NCBI GenBank assembly: GCA_005776945.1
Contig: SXOB01000091.1
Coordinates: 1-51,762 of the forward strand
Source of the DNA: Pseudomonadota bacterium
GTDB taxonomy: Bacteria > Myxococcota_A > UBA796 > GCA-2862545
Reading direction: 5' to 3'
Length of the DNA stretch: 51,762 bases
The notes beneath the pieces were generated by a model. That model did not search any database and was not told the DNA's origin. It saw only the letters and a program-made list of their open reading frames with translations. The position numbers and the translations under genes are program-made. Positions 16,800-24,866 of the stretch are shown here, piece by piece. Numbering within the stretch: the first letter of the stretch is position 1; each line of letters begins with the position of its first letter.

Positions 16800-17278
16800 G
16801 CAAAAAATTGCCGTCCTGCGGTCTCTACCGGACGACTCAGGCCCATCCCGACCGCCCCACCCAGGTCCCGGTCGGCCAGTTGGTCCATTTCCACAACCAC
16901 TCTGACGCTGGGCACCCGATCATTCTGCTCCCCAAGGCCAACGTGTCGAACACGTGGAACTTCGAGTCGAAGGGTTTCCTCGTGAAGGACGCCTCGTGGT
17001 GCAGTTCGCTCGTCGGGTTGCTGCCTGAGGGGTTCTACCGCCTCGGCGAGGCGCTCCGGATGCCCGACGGCCGCGTCGTCCCCAACGGGCAGGTCGTTCA
17101 GGTAGGCTACAACCGCGCGGGAGAGCCCATCGCCTTCTTTGGCACTTGGTCTAAGGACAGCAACACGCTGACCTTTTCGACGAAGGGTAGCAAGCTCAGC
17201 GAACGCGCCATCGCGGGTCTCACTCCCCTTGCCCACGGCGGCCCGGCGATGCCGACCGCCACGGGCGGCCACCCTTGA
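16796..17278 (+). CDS. Unrecognised 160-residue protein co-translated with the kinase
   Basis: The GTG at 16796 overlaps the kinase stop (GTGA). I do not recognise the family. It has no signal peptide or membrane segment. It contains His-rich VHFHNHSDAGHP near 30-41, two Cys residues (8 and about 69) and a beta-rich middle (ILLPKANVSNTWNFESKGF, FYRLGEALRMPDGRVVPNG). Segments such as GEPIAFFGTWSKDSNTLTF suggest a small beta-barrel or jelly-roll. It shares a four-base junction with the kinase on one side and with a rhodanese on the other, so all three are probably one translational unit. A kinase substrate or sensor accessory is an inference only. Confidence 0.7.
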   Translation: MSKKLPSCGLYRTTQAHPDRPTQVPVGQLVHFHNHSDAGHPIILLPKANVSNTWNFESKGFLVKDASWCSSLVGLLPEGFYRLGEALRMPDGRVVPNGQVVQVGYNRAGEPIAFFGTWSKDSNTLTFSTKGSKLSERAIAGLTPLAHGGPAMPTATGGHP

Positions 17279-17640
17279 AGCACGCGCCGGGCTTTCTTGC
17301 CCTGGTGGAGGCCGTCCGGCCCTCCGTTGTGGAGGTTTCGGTCCGCGAGGCCGTCGCTGGCGGCAGGACGCTGATCGACGTCCGAGAAGCTTCCGAAGTG
17401 GCGGACGGCCTTCCGGTCGGCGCCATGTGGTTGGCGCGCGGCATCTTGGAACGCGACATCGAATCGGTGGTCCCCGACCGAAGCGCCAAGATTGCCCTGC
17501 TGTGCGGAGGGGGCTTTCGTTCGTGTTTGGCCGCCGAATCGCTGCAGCGCATGGGCTACACCTCGGTCGTCTCCGTGGCGGGCGGGATGCGAGCCTGGCG
17601 CGACCAAGGACTCCCTACGACGGCGTTGCCAAGCGTCTAA
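17275..17640 (+). CDS. Rhodanese-like domain protein
   Basis: A 121-residue single rhodanese domain from TTG 17275, which overlaps the previous stop (TTGA). TLIDVREASE (32-41) is the first CH2-type motif. The active loop CGGGFRS at 77-83 fits CxxGxRS with Cys77 as the persulfide carrier; VAGGMRAWRDQGLP (101-114) is the terminal signature. Such proteins transfer sulfane sulfur in the cytoplasm. Its stop TAA (17638-17640) overlaps the stop of the converging nucleotidyltransferase gene. Last gene of the kinase operon. Confidence 0.92.
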   Translation: MKHAPGFLALVEAVRPSVVEVSVREAVAGGRTLIDVREASEVADGLPVGAMWLARGILERDIESVVPDRSAKIALLCGGGFRSCLAAESLQRMGYTSVVSVAGGMRAWRDQGLPTTALPSV

Positions 17641-18275
17641 TCGGCTCGTCTGGGCGAAGGGCCTGCATCCGATTCACGACGCCCAATCTGTAGATCGCGC
17701 GCCAATTGGCCTACGCGTCCAAGGCGGCAATCGAGGAGGTCGGCCAGCGTGTCGACGTCAGTCGAGAGGGGCCCGACGGCGGTGGCAAGGCCGGCGCGGC
17801 TCAGGTTGGCGGCCATCGCCCTCCCCGCCTCCGATGTTCCCCAAGGGACGCCCTCAAAGAGGCCTGCAGGGAGGGCCCTGAGCCCAAGGGCGACGAAACC
17901 TCCGTCGCTGGCCGGAACGAGCAGCGCCGAAGCGTCTCCCCAAATGCGCAGCCAGTCCGCGATGCGCTCTGGCGTCAGGTCTGCGACGTCGGCGCCGACG
18001 AGAAGCACGCTGGGGTGGGTGGTGAGCCCCCGCGCGGCGAGTCGCCCCAGGCGAGCGCCAAGGTCGCCGTCACCCTGGTGGATGAAGCGGGTCCCGATCG
18101 GTACCGGGTAGGCACCGTCGGTGCCTCCGACGGCGCGGTCGCAGCCCTCCAACGCGTCCCAGGCGTCGAGGAACAGGGCCTCTGAGACCCGCGCCGCGAG
18201 GCCGGAGCCCCCGTCAGCGGCAAGCCGGGACTTGTTCCCGGGGCCAGGTGGTCGCGCAACGAGGACCGCGAGCAG
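17637..18275 (-). CDS. CofC/DUF2064-like nucleotidyltransferase, CTG start
   Basis: A 212-residue protein. The frame has no ATG, GTG or TTG near its N-terminus. CTG 18275 follows GGAGGG (18284-18279) and gives MLAVLVARPPGPGNKSRL, which matches the N-terminal phosphate-binding loop of the DUF2064/TIGR04282 family related to CofC guanylyltransferases. Other family marks are a central LLVGADVADLTPERI stretch (usual form GxDxPxL) and DGGFVALGLR (usual DGGYxLIGL). The family nucleotidylates small phospho-compounds; the substrate here is unknown. The final residues overlap the rhodanese stop by four bases. Divergent from the MFS gene by 45 bp. Confidence 0.75.
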   Translation of the reverse strand: MLAVLVARPPGPGNKSRLAADGGSGLAARVSEALFLDAWDALEGCDRAVGGTDGAYPVPIGTRFIHQGDGDLGARLGRLAARGLTTHPSVLLVGADVADLTPERIADWLRIWGDASALLVPASDGGFVALGLRALPAGLFEGVPWGTSEAGRAMAANLSRAGLATAVGPLSTDVDTLADLLDCRLGRVGQLARDLQIGRRESDAGPSPRRAD

Positions 18276-18278
18276 GTG

Positions 18279-18284
18279 CCCTCC
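18279..18284 (-). promoter_or_regulatory. Shine-Dalgarno deciding a CTG start
   Basis: On the minus strand GGAGGG is followed by CAC and then CTG (18275-18273). No conventional start codon occurs in frame close to the conserved N-terminus, so this SD is the main argument for CTG initiation. Confidence 0.55.
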
Positions 18285-18320
18285 GCACCCCGGTCCATTA
18301 GCCCGCCGCCCGGAGGGTGC

Positions 18321-19565
18321 GTGGGGGCTCGAGAGCGCAGCCTGGCGGCCTTTCGATCGGCCCCATTCCGCCGCTTCCAGACCGCCCGTTTGCTCGGCGT
18401 GCTCGGCATGCAGATGATGGTCGTGGCGATTGGTTGGCAGGTCTACGACTTGTCCCATTCCACCTTCGACCTCGGGCTCGTTGGTGGCGCCCAGTTTCTG
18501 CCGCTGCTTCTGACGTGGCCCTTCGCCGGCGTCGTCGCCGATCGCTTCGACCGGAGACGCGTGGCTTTGGCGGCCTGGTCCGCTTTTCTTCTCTGCGAAC
18601 TGCTGTTGTTCGCCGCAACCTGGACCGGCCAGATTTCGGTGGGGACCATCCTCGGCGTGTCGCTGCTCCTCGGGACGGCTCGGTCGTTTTCGGCTGCTGC
18701 CGGCCCCGCCTTGCTGCCAATGGTCGTGCCGGAAGAGGACTTCCCATCGGCCGCCGCTTGGAGCAGCACGGCGTTCAGCGTCGGCGTCATCGTGGGTCCG
18801 GCCCTTGGGGGCATCGCCTACGCCTGGGCTGGCGACGCGACGGGCGCCTACGGGCTGGCCATCGTGCTGCACGTGGCGGCCGTCGTGGCACTCTGGACCG
18901 TCGTTCCCTTGCGGAGCGGGCCTCCGGCGGCGCGTTCACAGAACTGGCAAGATGCCCTTGCGGGCCTACGGATCGTCTGGCAACACCCCATCCTGTTCGG
19001 GGCGATTTCCCTCGACCTCTTTGCCGTCTTCCTCGGAGGCGCTGTCGCTCTCCTGCCCGTCTACGCCCGCGACGTCTTTCACCTCGGTCCGGAGGGTCTC
19101 GGCCTCCTTCGTGCCTCCCCGGCCGTGGGCGCCACCGCCATGGCGGTTTGGCTGAGCGGCTACCCGCCCCAGCGCCGCATCGGATGGTGGCTCTACGCAA
19201 CGGTGGGTGTCTTCGGACTCGCCACCATCGCGTTTGGACTGACGACGGACCTGGTCAGCGCGTGCATCTGCCTGGTCGCCGTCGGCGCATCCGACCAAAT
19301 CAGCGTCTGGATCCGGCAGAATGTCGTTCAGCTTGCGACACCCGACGCCTACCGCGGTCGCGTCTCCGCCGTGGAGTACGTGTTCATCGGCGCTTCCAAC
19401 GAACTCGGCGAGTTCGAATCCGGAATGTTGGCGAGCGCCGTGAGCCCTGTGTGGGCCGTCGTAGGTGGCGGGCTTGGCACCTTGGCCGTCGTTGGCGCGT
19501 CGGCGGTCGCCACCCCGCACCTGCGTAAGCTGGACCGCCTCGACGACCTTCGGGGTACCCCGTGA
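18321..19565 (+). CDS. MFS exporter (EntS/MFS_3 type)
   Basis: A 414-residue inner-membrane transporter with about 12 helices. GTG 18321 is chosen because CGGAGGG lies just upstream and MGARERSLAAFRSAPFRRF is the usual N-terminus before helix 1. The loop 2-3 motif GVVADRFDRRRV (usual GxxaDrxgRRxv) and the sequence around LLPMVVPEEDFPSAAAWSS are typical of the MFS_3/EntS family, which exports siderophores or other small metabolites by proton antiport. It overlaps a methyltransferase gene as GTGA, with a lipoprotein gene behind, so a modify-and-export role is conceivable. Substrate unknown. Confidence 0.9.
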   Translation: MGARERSLAAFRSAPFRRFQTARLLGVLGMQMMVVAIGWQVYDLSHSTFDLGLVGGAQFLPLLLTWPFAGVVADRFDRRRVALAAWSAFLLCELLLFAATWTGQISVGTILGVSLLLGTARSFSAAAGPALLPMVVPEEDFPSAAAWSSTAFSVGVIVGPALGGIAYAWAGDATGAYGLAIVLHVAAVVALWTVVPLRSGPPAARSQNWQDALAGLRIVWQHPILFGAISLDLFAVFLGGAVALLPVYARDVFHLGPEGLGLLRASPAVGATAMAVWLSGYPPQRRIGWWLYATVGVFGLATIAFGLTTDLVSACICLVAVGASDQISVWIRQNVVQLATPDAYRGRVSAVEYVFIGASNELGEFESGMLASAVSPVWAVVGGGLGTLAVVGASAVATPHLRKLDRLDDLRGTP

Positions 19566-20371
19566 TTGCAGGGCTCCCGTCGCTCACGGCGCGCCTCGTC
19601 GCCGGCTACCGGGCCCTTGAAGATCGCAGGAACGACGGCGTCCTCCGCGACCCCTTCGCGATCGACGCGCTTGGCATCGTCAGCCGCGCCGCCCTCCGCA
19701 GCGGCTTCGCCACCTATACACCCCACCACCGACGGCTTCAGACGAGCGTCGCCCTCCGCCACCGCGCTCTGGACGACGGCATGTTGGCCGAGGTCGCCGC
19801 CGGCGCTTCGCGTGTACTCATCCTCGGCGCCGGCTTTGACGCCCGCGCTTGGCGATTTCCCGACGCGCTGCGCGACGTCCGCGTGGCCGAGGTCGACGCC
19901 CCAAGCACCTCGGCGCTCAAAGCCAAGCTCAGCGTACGCTGGCCCGGGCGGCCGCCCGAACGCTTGACGACGGACTTCGCGCAAGAGGACCTTGGCGACG
20001 CGCTGGACCGCCACGGTTGGGGCGACGCGGAACGGACATGCGTGCTCTGGGAGGGCGTCACCATGTACCTCCCAGCTTCGGCCATCAAGGCGACGCTTGG
20101 TGCCCTCGCCCCGCGGTTGGCGCCGGGCTCGGCGGTCTGGCTGGACGGCTGGGCCCCGTCGACGGCGGTGCATGCCTTCGAGCGACAACTCGTCCGCCTC
20201 GTCGGCGAGCCCATCCGTTGGTCCGGACGCCCGGACGACCTCCTCAGGCTGGCCAGCCCCCACGGTTATGACCTCACTGTTGCCTCGAATTCGGCTGAAC
20301 TTGGGGCTCGCTACGCACCCCGACGGCCGGTCCACCCCGCATCCTGGGTCGCCCGACTGGAGCGCTCGTGA
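19562..20371 (+). CDS. SAM-dependent methyltransferase, leucine carboxyl methyltransferase family
   Basis: A 269-residue class I methyltransferase from GTG 19562 (GTGA overlap with the MFS gene). N-terminal SLTARLVAGYRALEDRR and RDPFA resemble the LCMT/PPM1 and TIGR00027 families, as do the SAM loop VLILGAGFDARAWRF (85-99) and the later WEGVTMYLP. Bacterial members methylate carboxyl or hydroxyl groups of secondary metabolites or remain uncharacterised. Soluble, no signal. It overlaps the following lipoprotein gene by four bases, so it is the middle gene of a three-gene unit. Confidence 0.88.
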   Translation: MIAGLPSLTARLVAGYRALEDRRNDGVLRDPFAIDALGIVSRAALRSGFATYTPHHRRLQTSVALRHRALDDGMLAEVAAGASRVLILGAGFDARAWRFPDALRDVRVAEVDAPSTSALKAKLSVRWPGRPPERLTTDFAQEDLGDALDRHGWGDAERTCVLWEGVTMYLPASAIKATLGALAPRLAPGSAVWLDGWAPSTAVHAFERQLVRLVGEPIRWSGRPDDLLRLASPHGYDLTVASNSAELGARYAPRRPVHPASWVARLERS

Positions 20372-21477
20372 TCGCCCTCTTGGCCTGCAAACTACCCTTT
20401 ACGCCCGACCCTCTCAGCGTGTCCATCACGTCCGACGCCGTCGAGGGGCGCATTCCCTTCGCAGCACAATTGACCGCCGAAAGCGAAGCCGCAACGTTTA
20501 CGTGGACGTTGCCAGACGGTTCCACGTCCGCTGGGCATACGCTCGAATGGACGGGCCTTTCTACGGGGGACGCCGTTTTTTCGGTCGTTGCCACGGATGG
20601 GGACCGAACAGCTACGGCTGACATCACCCTGACCGTCACGAAAGCCCTCTGTCCTGCAGTCGGTGAACCGTCCTCCAAGGGAACGGTCGAAGACGAGGAA
20701 CTCACCGAGATCAGCGGCGTCGCCGAGTCGGCGACCGACCCCGGTACGCTGTACGTGATCGAAGACGCCAACAATCCCGCCGAGCTGGTTGGACTCAACG
20801 CCAAGGGCAACACCACGGGATGGTGGTCGCTGGATTGGGCCACAGCCCGCGACTGGGAGGACGTCACGGTGGGCCCGGACATCGCAACCGGCGATTCGAT
20901 GGTCTGGATTGCGGACATCGGCGACAACGAACCGCTCGACCGCGAGTCGGTGTTCGTCGCCGTGGTCCCAGAGCCGGTGCCAGGCACCGCCAACGGCGCC
21001 GTCGACGGCTTCGAAATCGAGCTGACCTATGCGGACGGCCCCCACGACGCGGAAGCCATGTTCGTCGACCCCGTCACCGGCGACCTCATCGTCGTCGGCA
21101 AGGACTACGAGGGGGAGGCACGCATCTGGCGCAAGGCCGCCCCCCATGGACCCGGTGAAGCGGAGTTGGAGGAGATTGCTGTCCTCGACTTTTCCGAGGA
21201 CCCGTTGTCGGGCGGCGCCGTGACCGCCGCGACGATTTCGCCGCTTGGCGACCTCATCGTCATTCGGACCTACTCGTCGCTTGGCTACGCGTTCCGTCGC
21301 GACCAGGCCGAACCTCTCGAAGCCGCCTTCGACAGCAAGCCGTGCGAAGTCGAATTGCCCAACGAGGCGCAGTCCGAGAGCATCGGCTTCGCCGCGGACG
21401 GGACGGGGTGGTGGACGGTCTCGGAGGCAGGAACGTCAGGCGACGCACCCGACGTCTGGTTTACACCGCGTGAATAG
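20368..21477 (+). CDS. PKD-like lipoprotein with propeller-type repeat
   Basis: A 369-residue protein from GTG 20368 (GTGA overlap). MIALLACKLP gives a lipobox with Cys7. Residues 17-90 form a PKD/Ig-like module (PFAAQLTAESEAATFTWTLPDG, then LSTGDAVFSVVATDGDRTAT). The remainder is beta-rich with propeller-like strands (ISGVAESATDPGTLYVIEDANN, DSMVWIADIGDNEPLD, DGPHDAEAMFVDPVTGDLIVV) similar to NHL/SdiA-regulated-type propellers. Extracytoplasmic and probably membrane-anchored. The role relative to the MFS and methyltransferase genes is not evident. Confidence 0.8.
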   Translation: MIALLACKLPFTPDPLSVSITSDAVEGRIPFAAQLTAESEAATFTWTLPDGSTSAGHTLEWTGLSTGDAVFSVVATDGDRTATADITLTVTKALCPAVGEPSSKGTVEDEELTEISGVAESATDPGTLYVIEDANNPAELVGLNAKGNTTGWWSLDWATARDWEDVTVGPDIATGDSMVWIADIGDNEPLDRESVFVAVVPEPVPGTANGAVDGFEIELTYADGPHDAEAMFVDPVTGDLIVVGKDYEGEARIWRKAAPHGPGEAELEEIAVLDFSEDPLSGGAVTAATISPLGDLIVIRTYSSLGYAFRRDQAEPLEAAFDSKPCEVELPNEAQSESIGFAADGTGWWTVSEAGTSGDAPDVWFTPRE

Positions 21478-21500
21478 CAAGCTGGTCGCAGCCTACGACG

Positions 21501-23012
21501 TCAGCGCGCCGTGACTGCGAACTCCTCGGGGTGTTTGCCAAGGGTGGCGCGCACGACGACACGGCGCCCGACCTGCCGCTCGACGGCTTCCAAATCGTCG
21601 AAGCGCTCGCCGTACAGCTCGTCGGCCAACGCTGGTGCGACGTCGACCGTGAGGACGGCCGCGTCCGGCGTACGGTGCGCGACCCGGCGCAACTCGCGCA
21701 ACACGTCGTAGACGAGCGTGGCCCGGGCGCGCAACTGGCCCGTGCCCTTGCAGGTCGAACACGCCTCGTTGAGGTAGCGGTCCAGGCCCTCCTGGGTGCG
21801 CTTGCGCGTCATCTCGACCATGCCCAACTCGGAGATCTTGAGCACGTTCGTCCGCGCCCGGTCCTTCTTCAGGGCCTCCTCGAGCGCCTTGTAGACCCGG
21901 TCGCGATTCGCTTCGCGGTCCATGTCGATGAAGTCGAGGATGATGATGCCGCCCATATTGCGAAGGCGTAGTTGGTAGACGATTTCTTGGACGGCCTCGA
22001 GATTGATCTTGAGGGTCGTCTCTTCCAGCGACGTCGAGCCCACATACCGGCCCGAGTTGACGTCGATGGCCATGAGCGCCTCGGCCTGGTCGATGACGAG
22101 GTAGCCGCCCGACTTCAGCCAGACCTTTCGACCCAACGCCCTGTGAATCTCGGTTTCGACGCCGTAAGTATCGAAGATCGGCTCGGCGCCGCGGTACTGT
22201 TGCACGCGGTTGCCAGCGCCAGCATCCCCCAAGAACGCCCGCACTTCTTCCGCCGTCGAGGCGTCATCCAGGATGACGCGGTGAATTTCGCGGTCGACGA
22301 TGTCCCGCAGCAAGCGGATGACGAGGCCAACCTCTTCGTGCAGTAGGCTGGGGGCCTTCCGGGTGGCGCGCTGCTCCGCGACCTTGTCCCAGGTGCGCTC
22401 CAGGTACTCCATGTCGGCCTTCAAGGACTCGGTCGACTGGCCTTCGCACACGGTCCGGACGATGTACCCATGGCCCTTGCGGCGGTGGCGGTCCACAAAC
22501 TCCCGAAGGCGCCGTCGGTCCTTGTCCCGCTCGATCCGGCGGCTGATGCCGACGTGGTCCACGGTCGGCATGCACACGAGGTAGCGGCCGGGAATGGCGA
22601 TGTGTGTCGTGACGCGCGCACCCTTCGTGCCGATCGGGTCCTTGCTCACTTGCACGAGCAACTCTTGGCCCTCGCTGAGCAGGTCCTGGATCGCTGGCAT
22701 GCCCGGCTTGGGGGAGCTGCGCGCGCCCTCCTCAGGCACGTCTTCGATTTCTTCCTCAGCGTCCTCCGTCCCCCGTCCAATCATTTCGGGGACGATGTCG
22801 CCGACGTACAGGAAGGCGGCGCGTTCCATGCCGACGTCGACGAACGCAGCCTGCATGCCGGGTAGGACGCGTACGACCTTTCCAAGGTAGATGTTTCCGA
22901 CGTACCCGCGCTCGTCACCGCGATCGATGTGCAACTCGGCGAGTTGCCCGTCCTCCATCAACGCGACGCGTGTTTCCCGCCCGGTTCGGTTGCAAAGAAT
23001 CTCGGTGGCCAA
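21501..23012 (-). CDS. rng: Ribonuclease E/G family endoribonuclease
   Basis: A 503-residue RNase G-like enzyme that cuts 5'-monophosphate single-stranded RNA in rRNA processing and mRNA decay. TTG 23012 follows GGGAG with a six-base gap. The S1 domain spans about 36-135, with an acidic insert at 80-97; next come the RNase H-like and DNase I-like parts. Asp317 (AIDVNSG) and Asp360 (ILDFIDM) are the Mg ligands, and CSTC at 418-421 is the Zn-link for tetramer assembly. It has no long unstructured C-terminal scaffold, so it is the G rather than full E form. Its SD lies inside a leader hairpin. Confidence 0.95.
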   Translation of the reverse strand: MATEILCNRTGRETRVALMEDGQLAELHIDRGDERGYVGNIYLGKVVRVLPGMQAAFVDVGMERAAFLYVGDIVPEMIGRGTEDAEEEIEDVPEEGARSSPKPGMPAIQDLLSEGQELLVQVSKDPIGTKGARVTTHIAIPGRYLVCMPTVDHVGISRRIERDKDRRRLREFVDRHRRKGHGYIVRTVCEGQSTESLKADMEYLERTWDKVAEQRATRKAPSLLHEEVGLVIRLLRDIVDREIHRVILDDASTAEEVRAFLGDAGAGNRVQQYRGAEPIFDTYGVETEIHRALGRKVWLKSGGYLVIDQAEALMAIDVNSGRYVGSTSLEETTLKINLEAVQEIVYQLRLRNMGGIIILDFIDMDREANRDRVYKALEEALKKDRARTNVLKISELGMVEMTRKRTQEGLDRYLNEACSTCKGTGQLRARATLVYDVLRELRRVAHRTPDAAVLTVDVAPALADELYGERFDDLEAVERQVGRRVVVRATLGKHPEEFAVTAR

Positions 23013-23018
23013 GGTGTG

Positions 23019-23040
23019 CTCCCGCCGGACGTGGCGGGAG
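23019..23040 (-). promoter_or_regulatory. Leader hairpin covering the rng Shine-Dalgarno
   Basis: On the minus strand CTCCCGCC (23040-23033) pairs perfectly with GGCGGGAG (23026-23019) around the loop ACGTCC. The second arm contains the GGGAG used as SD for the TTG at 23012. All eight pairs are G-C or A-T with seven G-C, so the ribosome site should be closed unless the stem is opened or cut. Confidence 0.6.
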
Positions 23041-23176
23041 GGCGACCCTCGACCGCTACGTCACTGGCAACAAGGTGTGAGATCGGGCCGGGTGGAGCAG
23101 CCATCGTCGCGTCATCTGCGCGCTTCGGGTCCACATCCCCTCCGGCGGGCGAAAGGTCGCCCCACCCCTTGTGCCG

Positions 23177-24331
23177 TCAACTTCCCCTTTCGTCAAGTCC
23201 TTCCGCTCGCCGCAGCGCGGCGAACTTGAGGTAGGCGCCCTCGGCATGATTCAGCGCGACCGGATGATCTGCCGGTTCTGCCCCCTTGGCCACCCAACTC
23301 CAGGGACCGTCGAGCCCTTCGCGGACAGCCTGCAGCCAACGGTCCGCCGGAAGGCGGCCGGTGCACGACGCCGTCACCATCAGCCCCCCCGGGGCCACGG
23401 ACGCCTCGTGGTGGCGATGCAGCTTCCGATAGGCCGAAAACGCTGCGCCAACGCTGGTCGCATTGTGGGCAAGGGACGGCGGGTCCAAGACGAGGAGGTC
23501 GACGGGCCGCTGCGGTTGCCACGTGAACGCGTCCTTGGCTTCGAATCCGTGGACCTCTGGCGCGAGGCCATTGAGCCGGAAGTTGTCCTTCGCGTCCTCC
23601 AGCGCGGCCGCCGAGATGTCGACGCTCACCACGCGGGTTGCCCCGCCCAGCGCCGCAGCAACAGAAAAGCCACCATTGTAGGAGAACAGGTTCGCGACCT
23701 TCGCGCCGCGGGACCACTGCCGAACCATCCGCCTGTGTTCACGCTGGTCGAGGAAGAGGCCCGTCTTCTGACCCACGCGGGGCCGGGCGAGCAGCAACAT
23801 GCCGTATTCGGAGATCACGACCTCATCGGGCGGTTGGCCCCAGAGGTCCTCCGCACCGGATCGGTCGTCGACGACACCTACGCCGAGCCGCCTCAGCCCG
23901 TGGCGCGCCCATGGCAAGGTGCGAAGGGCGTCGACGATGTCGGGCAGCCAGGGTTCCCAACCCGCCGCATAGAGGCGAACGACCGCCAATTCGTCGTACC
24001 GGTCGACGACGAGGCCGCCGAGGCCGTCTCCTTCTCCGTGGACGAGGCGCATACCCGTCACGTCGGCGCCAAACATGCGCTCGCGGTGCCGGGCCGCGGC
24101 AAGAATGCGCGAGCGAATGAGCTGAGGGAGGGAGGAGGGCCGGTCGCGCGACAACATCCGGACGGCGATGGCGCCTCGGTCGCTGAGGCCGTAGCCCAAC
24201 GTGCGGCCGCGCCCGTCGACGACCATGACCAACTCCCCGCCCGGCGGATCGACGCCGGGCTCGCGGAGCACCCAAGGATGGCCGCGGCTCACCGGGACGG
24301 CGGTCGACGCTGGGACGAACACGCGAATCAC
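23177..24331 (-). CDS. RlmI/RlmK-like class I rRNA methyltransferase
   Basis: A 384-residue SAM methyltransferase. GTG 24331 has GGAG five bases upstream. A PUA-like N-terminal domain (about 1-75, with SRGHPWVLREPG) is followed by an EEHEE-type linker and a Rossmann domain. GLFLDQREHRR near 195-205 and VANLFSYNGGFSVAAALGG form SAM motif I, and LDPPSLAHN near 283-291 is the catalytic DPP motif of the RlmI (23S rRNA m5C1962) family. It lies 164 bp upstream of rng on the same strand, which fits ribosome-related function. The target base cannot be read from sequence. Confidence 0.88.
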   Translation of the reverse strand: MIRVFVPASTAVPVSRGHPWVLREPGVDPPGGELVMVVDGRGRTLGYGLSDRGAIAVRMLSRDRPSSLPQLIRSRILAAARHRERMFGADVTGMRLVHGEGDGLGGLVVDRYDELAVVRLYAAGWEPWLPDIVDALRTLPWARHGLRRLGVGVVDDRSGAEDLWGQPPDEVVISEYGMLLLARPRVGQKTGLFLDQREHRRMVRQWSRGAKVANLFSYNGGFSVAAALGGATRVVSVDISAAALEDAKDNFRLNGLAPEVHGFEAKDAFTWQPQRPVDLLVLDPPSLAHNATSVGAAFSAYRKLHRHHEASVAPGGLMVTASCTGRLPADRWLQAVREGLDGPWSWVAKGAEPADHPVALNHAEGAYLKFAALRRAEGLDERGS

Positions 24332-24405
24332 GGCGACTCCGGGCCGCGCGCTAACGAATCGAATGCGGTGATGCCCCCCGGCGTCCTTGGCGCATGGAGG
24401 ATGGG

Positions 24406-24828
24406 ATGCGTACGATGTTTCTCGGCGCCTTGGCTACGGGTTGTGTCGTTTACGAAGACGACGTCCATGTCGTTCCCGCGCCGGTCGTCGTTCCGGCCGA
24501 TGGACCGCCTTGGGTCGACGGCGCCGACGCCTTTGTCTGGTACGACGCCTACACCGGCGACTTTCCTTGGACCTTCGAGGCCTGGGTCGGCGATCCCATG
24601 GGCCCCTACGACGTTGTAGACGTCTGGGCCGACGTGTGGGACGAGTGGGCGGGCGGCATTTACGTCGGCAGCTACCAACTTCTGCCCACGTCCGATCCGG
24701 CCTACTACGCAGTGTCCGTCGGCTACACGGGCCTCGACCCCTATTGGGGCGGGTACACCGTCGATGTCGCGGCCTACGACGCCCAGGGGTCCTACACTTG
24801 GATCACGATCATCCCGGCAACACTCTGA
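24406..24828 (+). CDS. Small Trp/Tyr-rich lipoprotein
   Basis: A 140-residue protein. ATG 24406 is favoured because GGAGG lies five bases upstream (24396-24400); the earlier ATG 24394 overlaps that SD. MRTMFLGALATGC gives a lipobox with Cys13 and one Arg in the n-region. The mature part is acidic and aromatic (DGPPWVDGADAFVWYDAYTGDF, DPYWGGYTVDVAAYD), likely a small beta-sandwich. I do not recognise the family. It lies 38 bp before the P450 gene; co-transcription is possible. Confidence 0.75.
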   Translation: MRTMFLGALATGCVVYEDDVHVVPAPVVVPADGPPWVDGADAFVWYDAYTGDFPWTFEAWVGDPMGPYDVVDVWADVWDEWAGGIYVGSYQLLPTSDPAYYAVSVGYTGLDPYWGGYTVDVAAYDAQGSYTWITIIPATL

Positions 24829-24866
24829 CGCACACCTGCAGCAGACTGCGGGGCTAGGCCGGGGGC

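Noticed and set aside
19408..19425. GTTCGAATCC-like string resembling a tRNA T-loop
   Set aside because: It lies inside the MFS gene coding for EFES and no acceptor or anticodon stem surrounds it.
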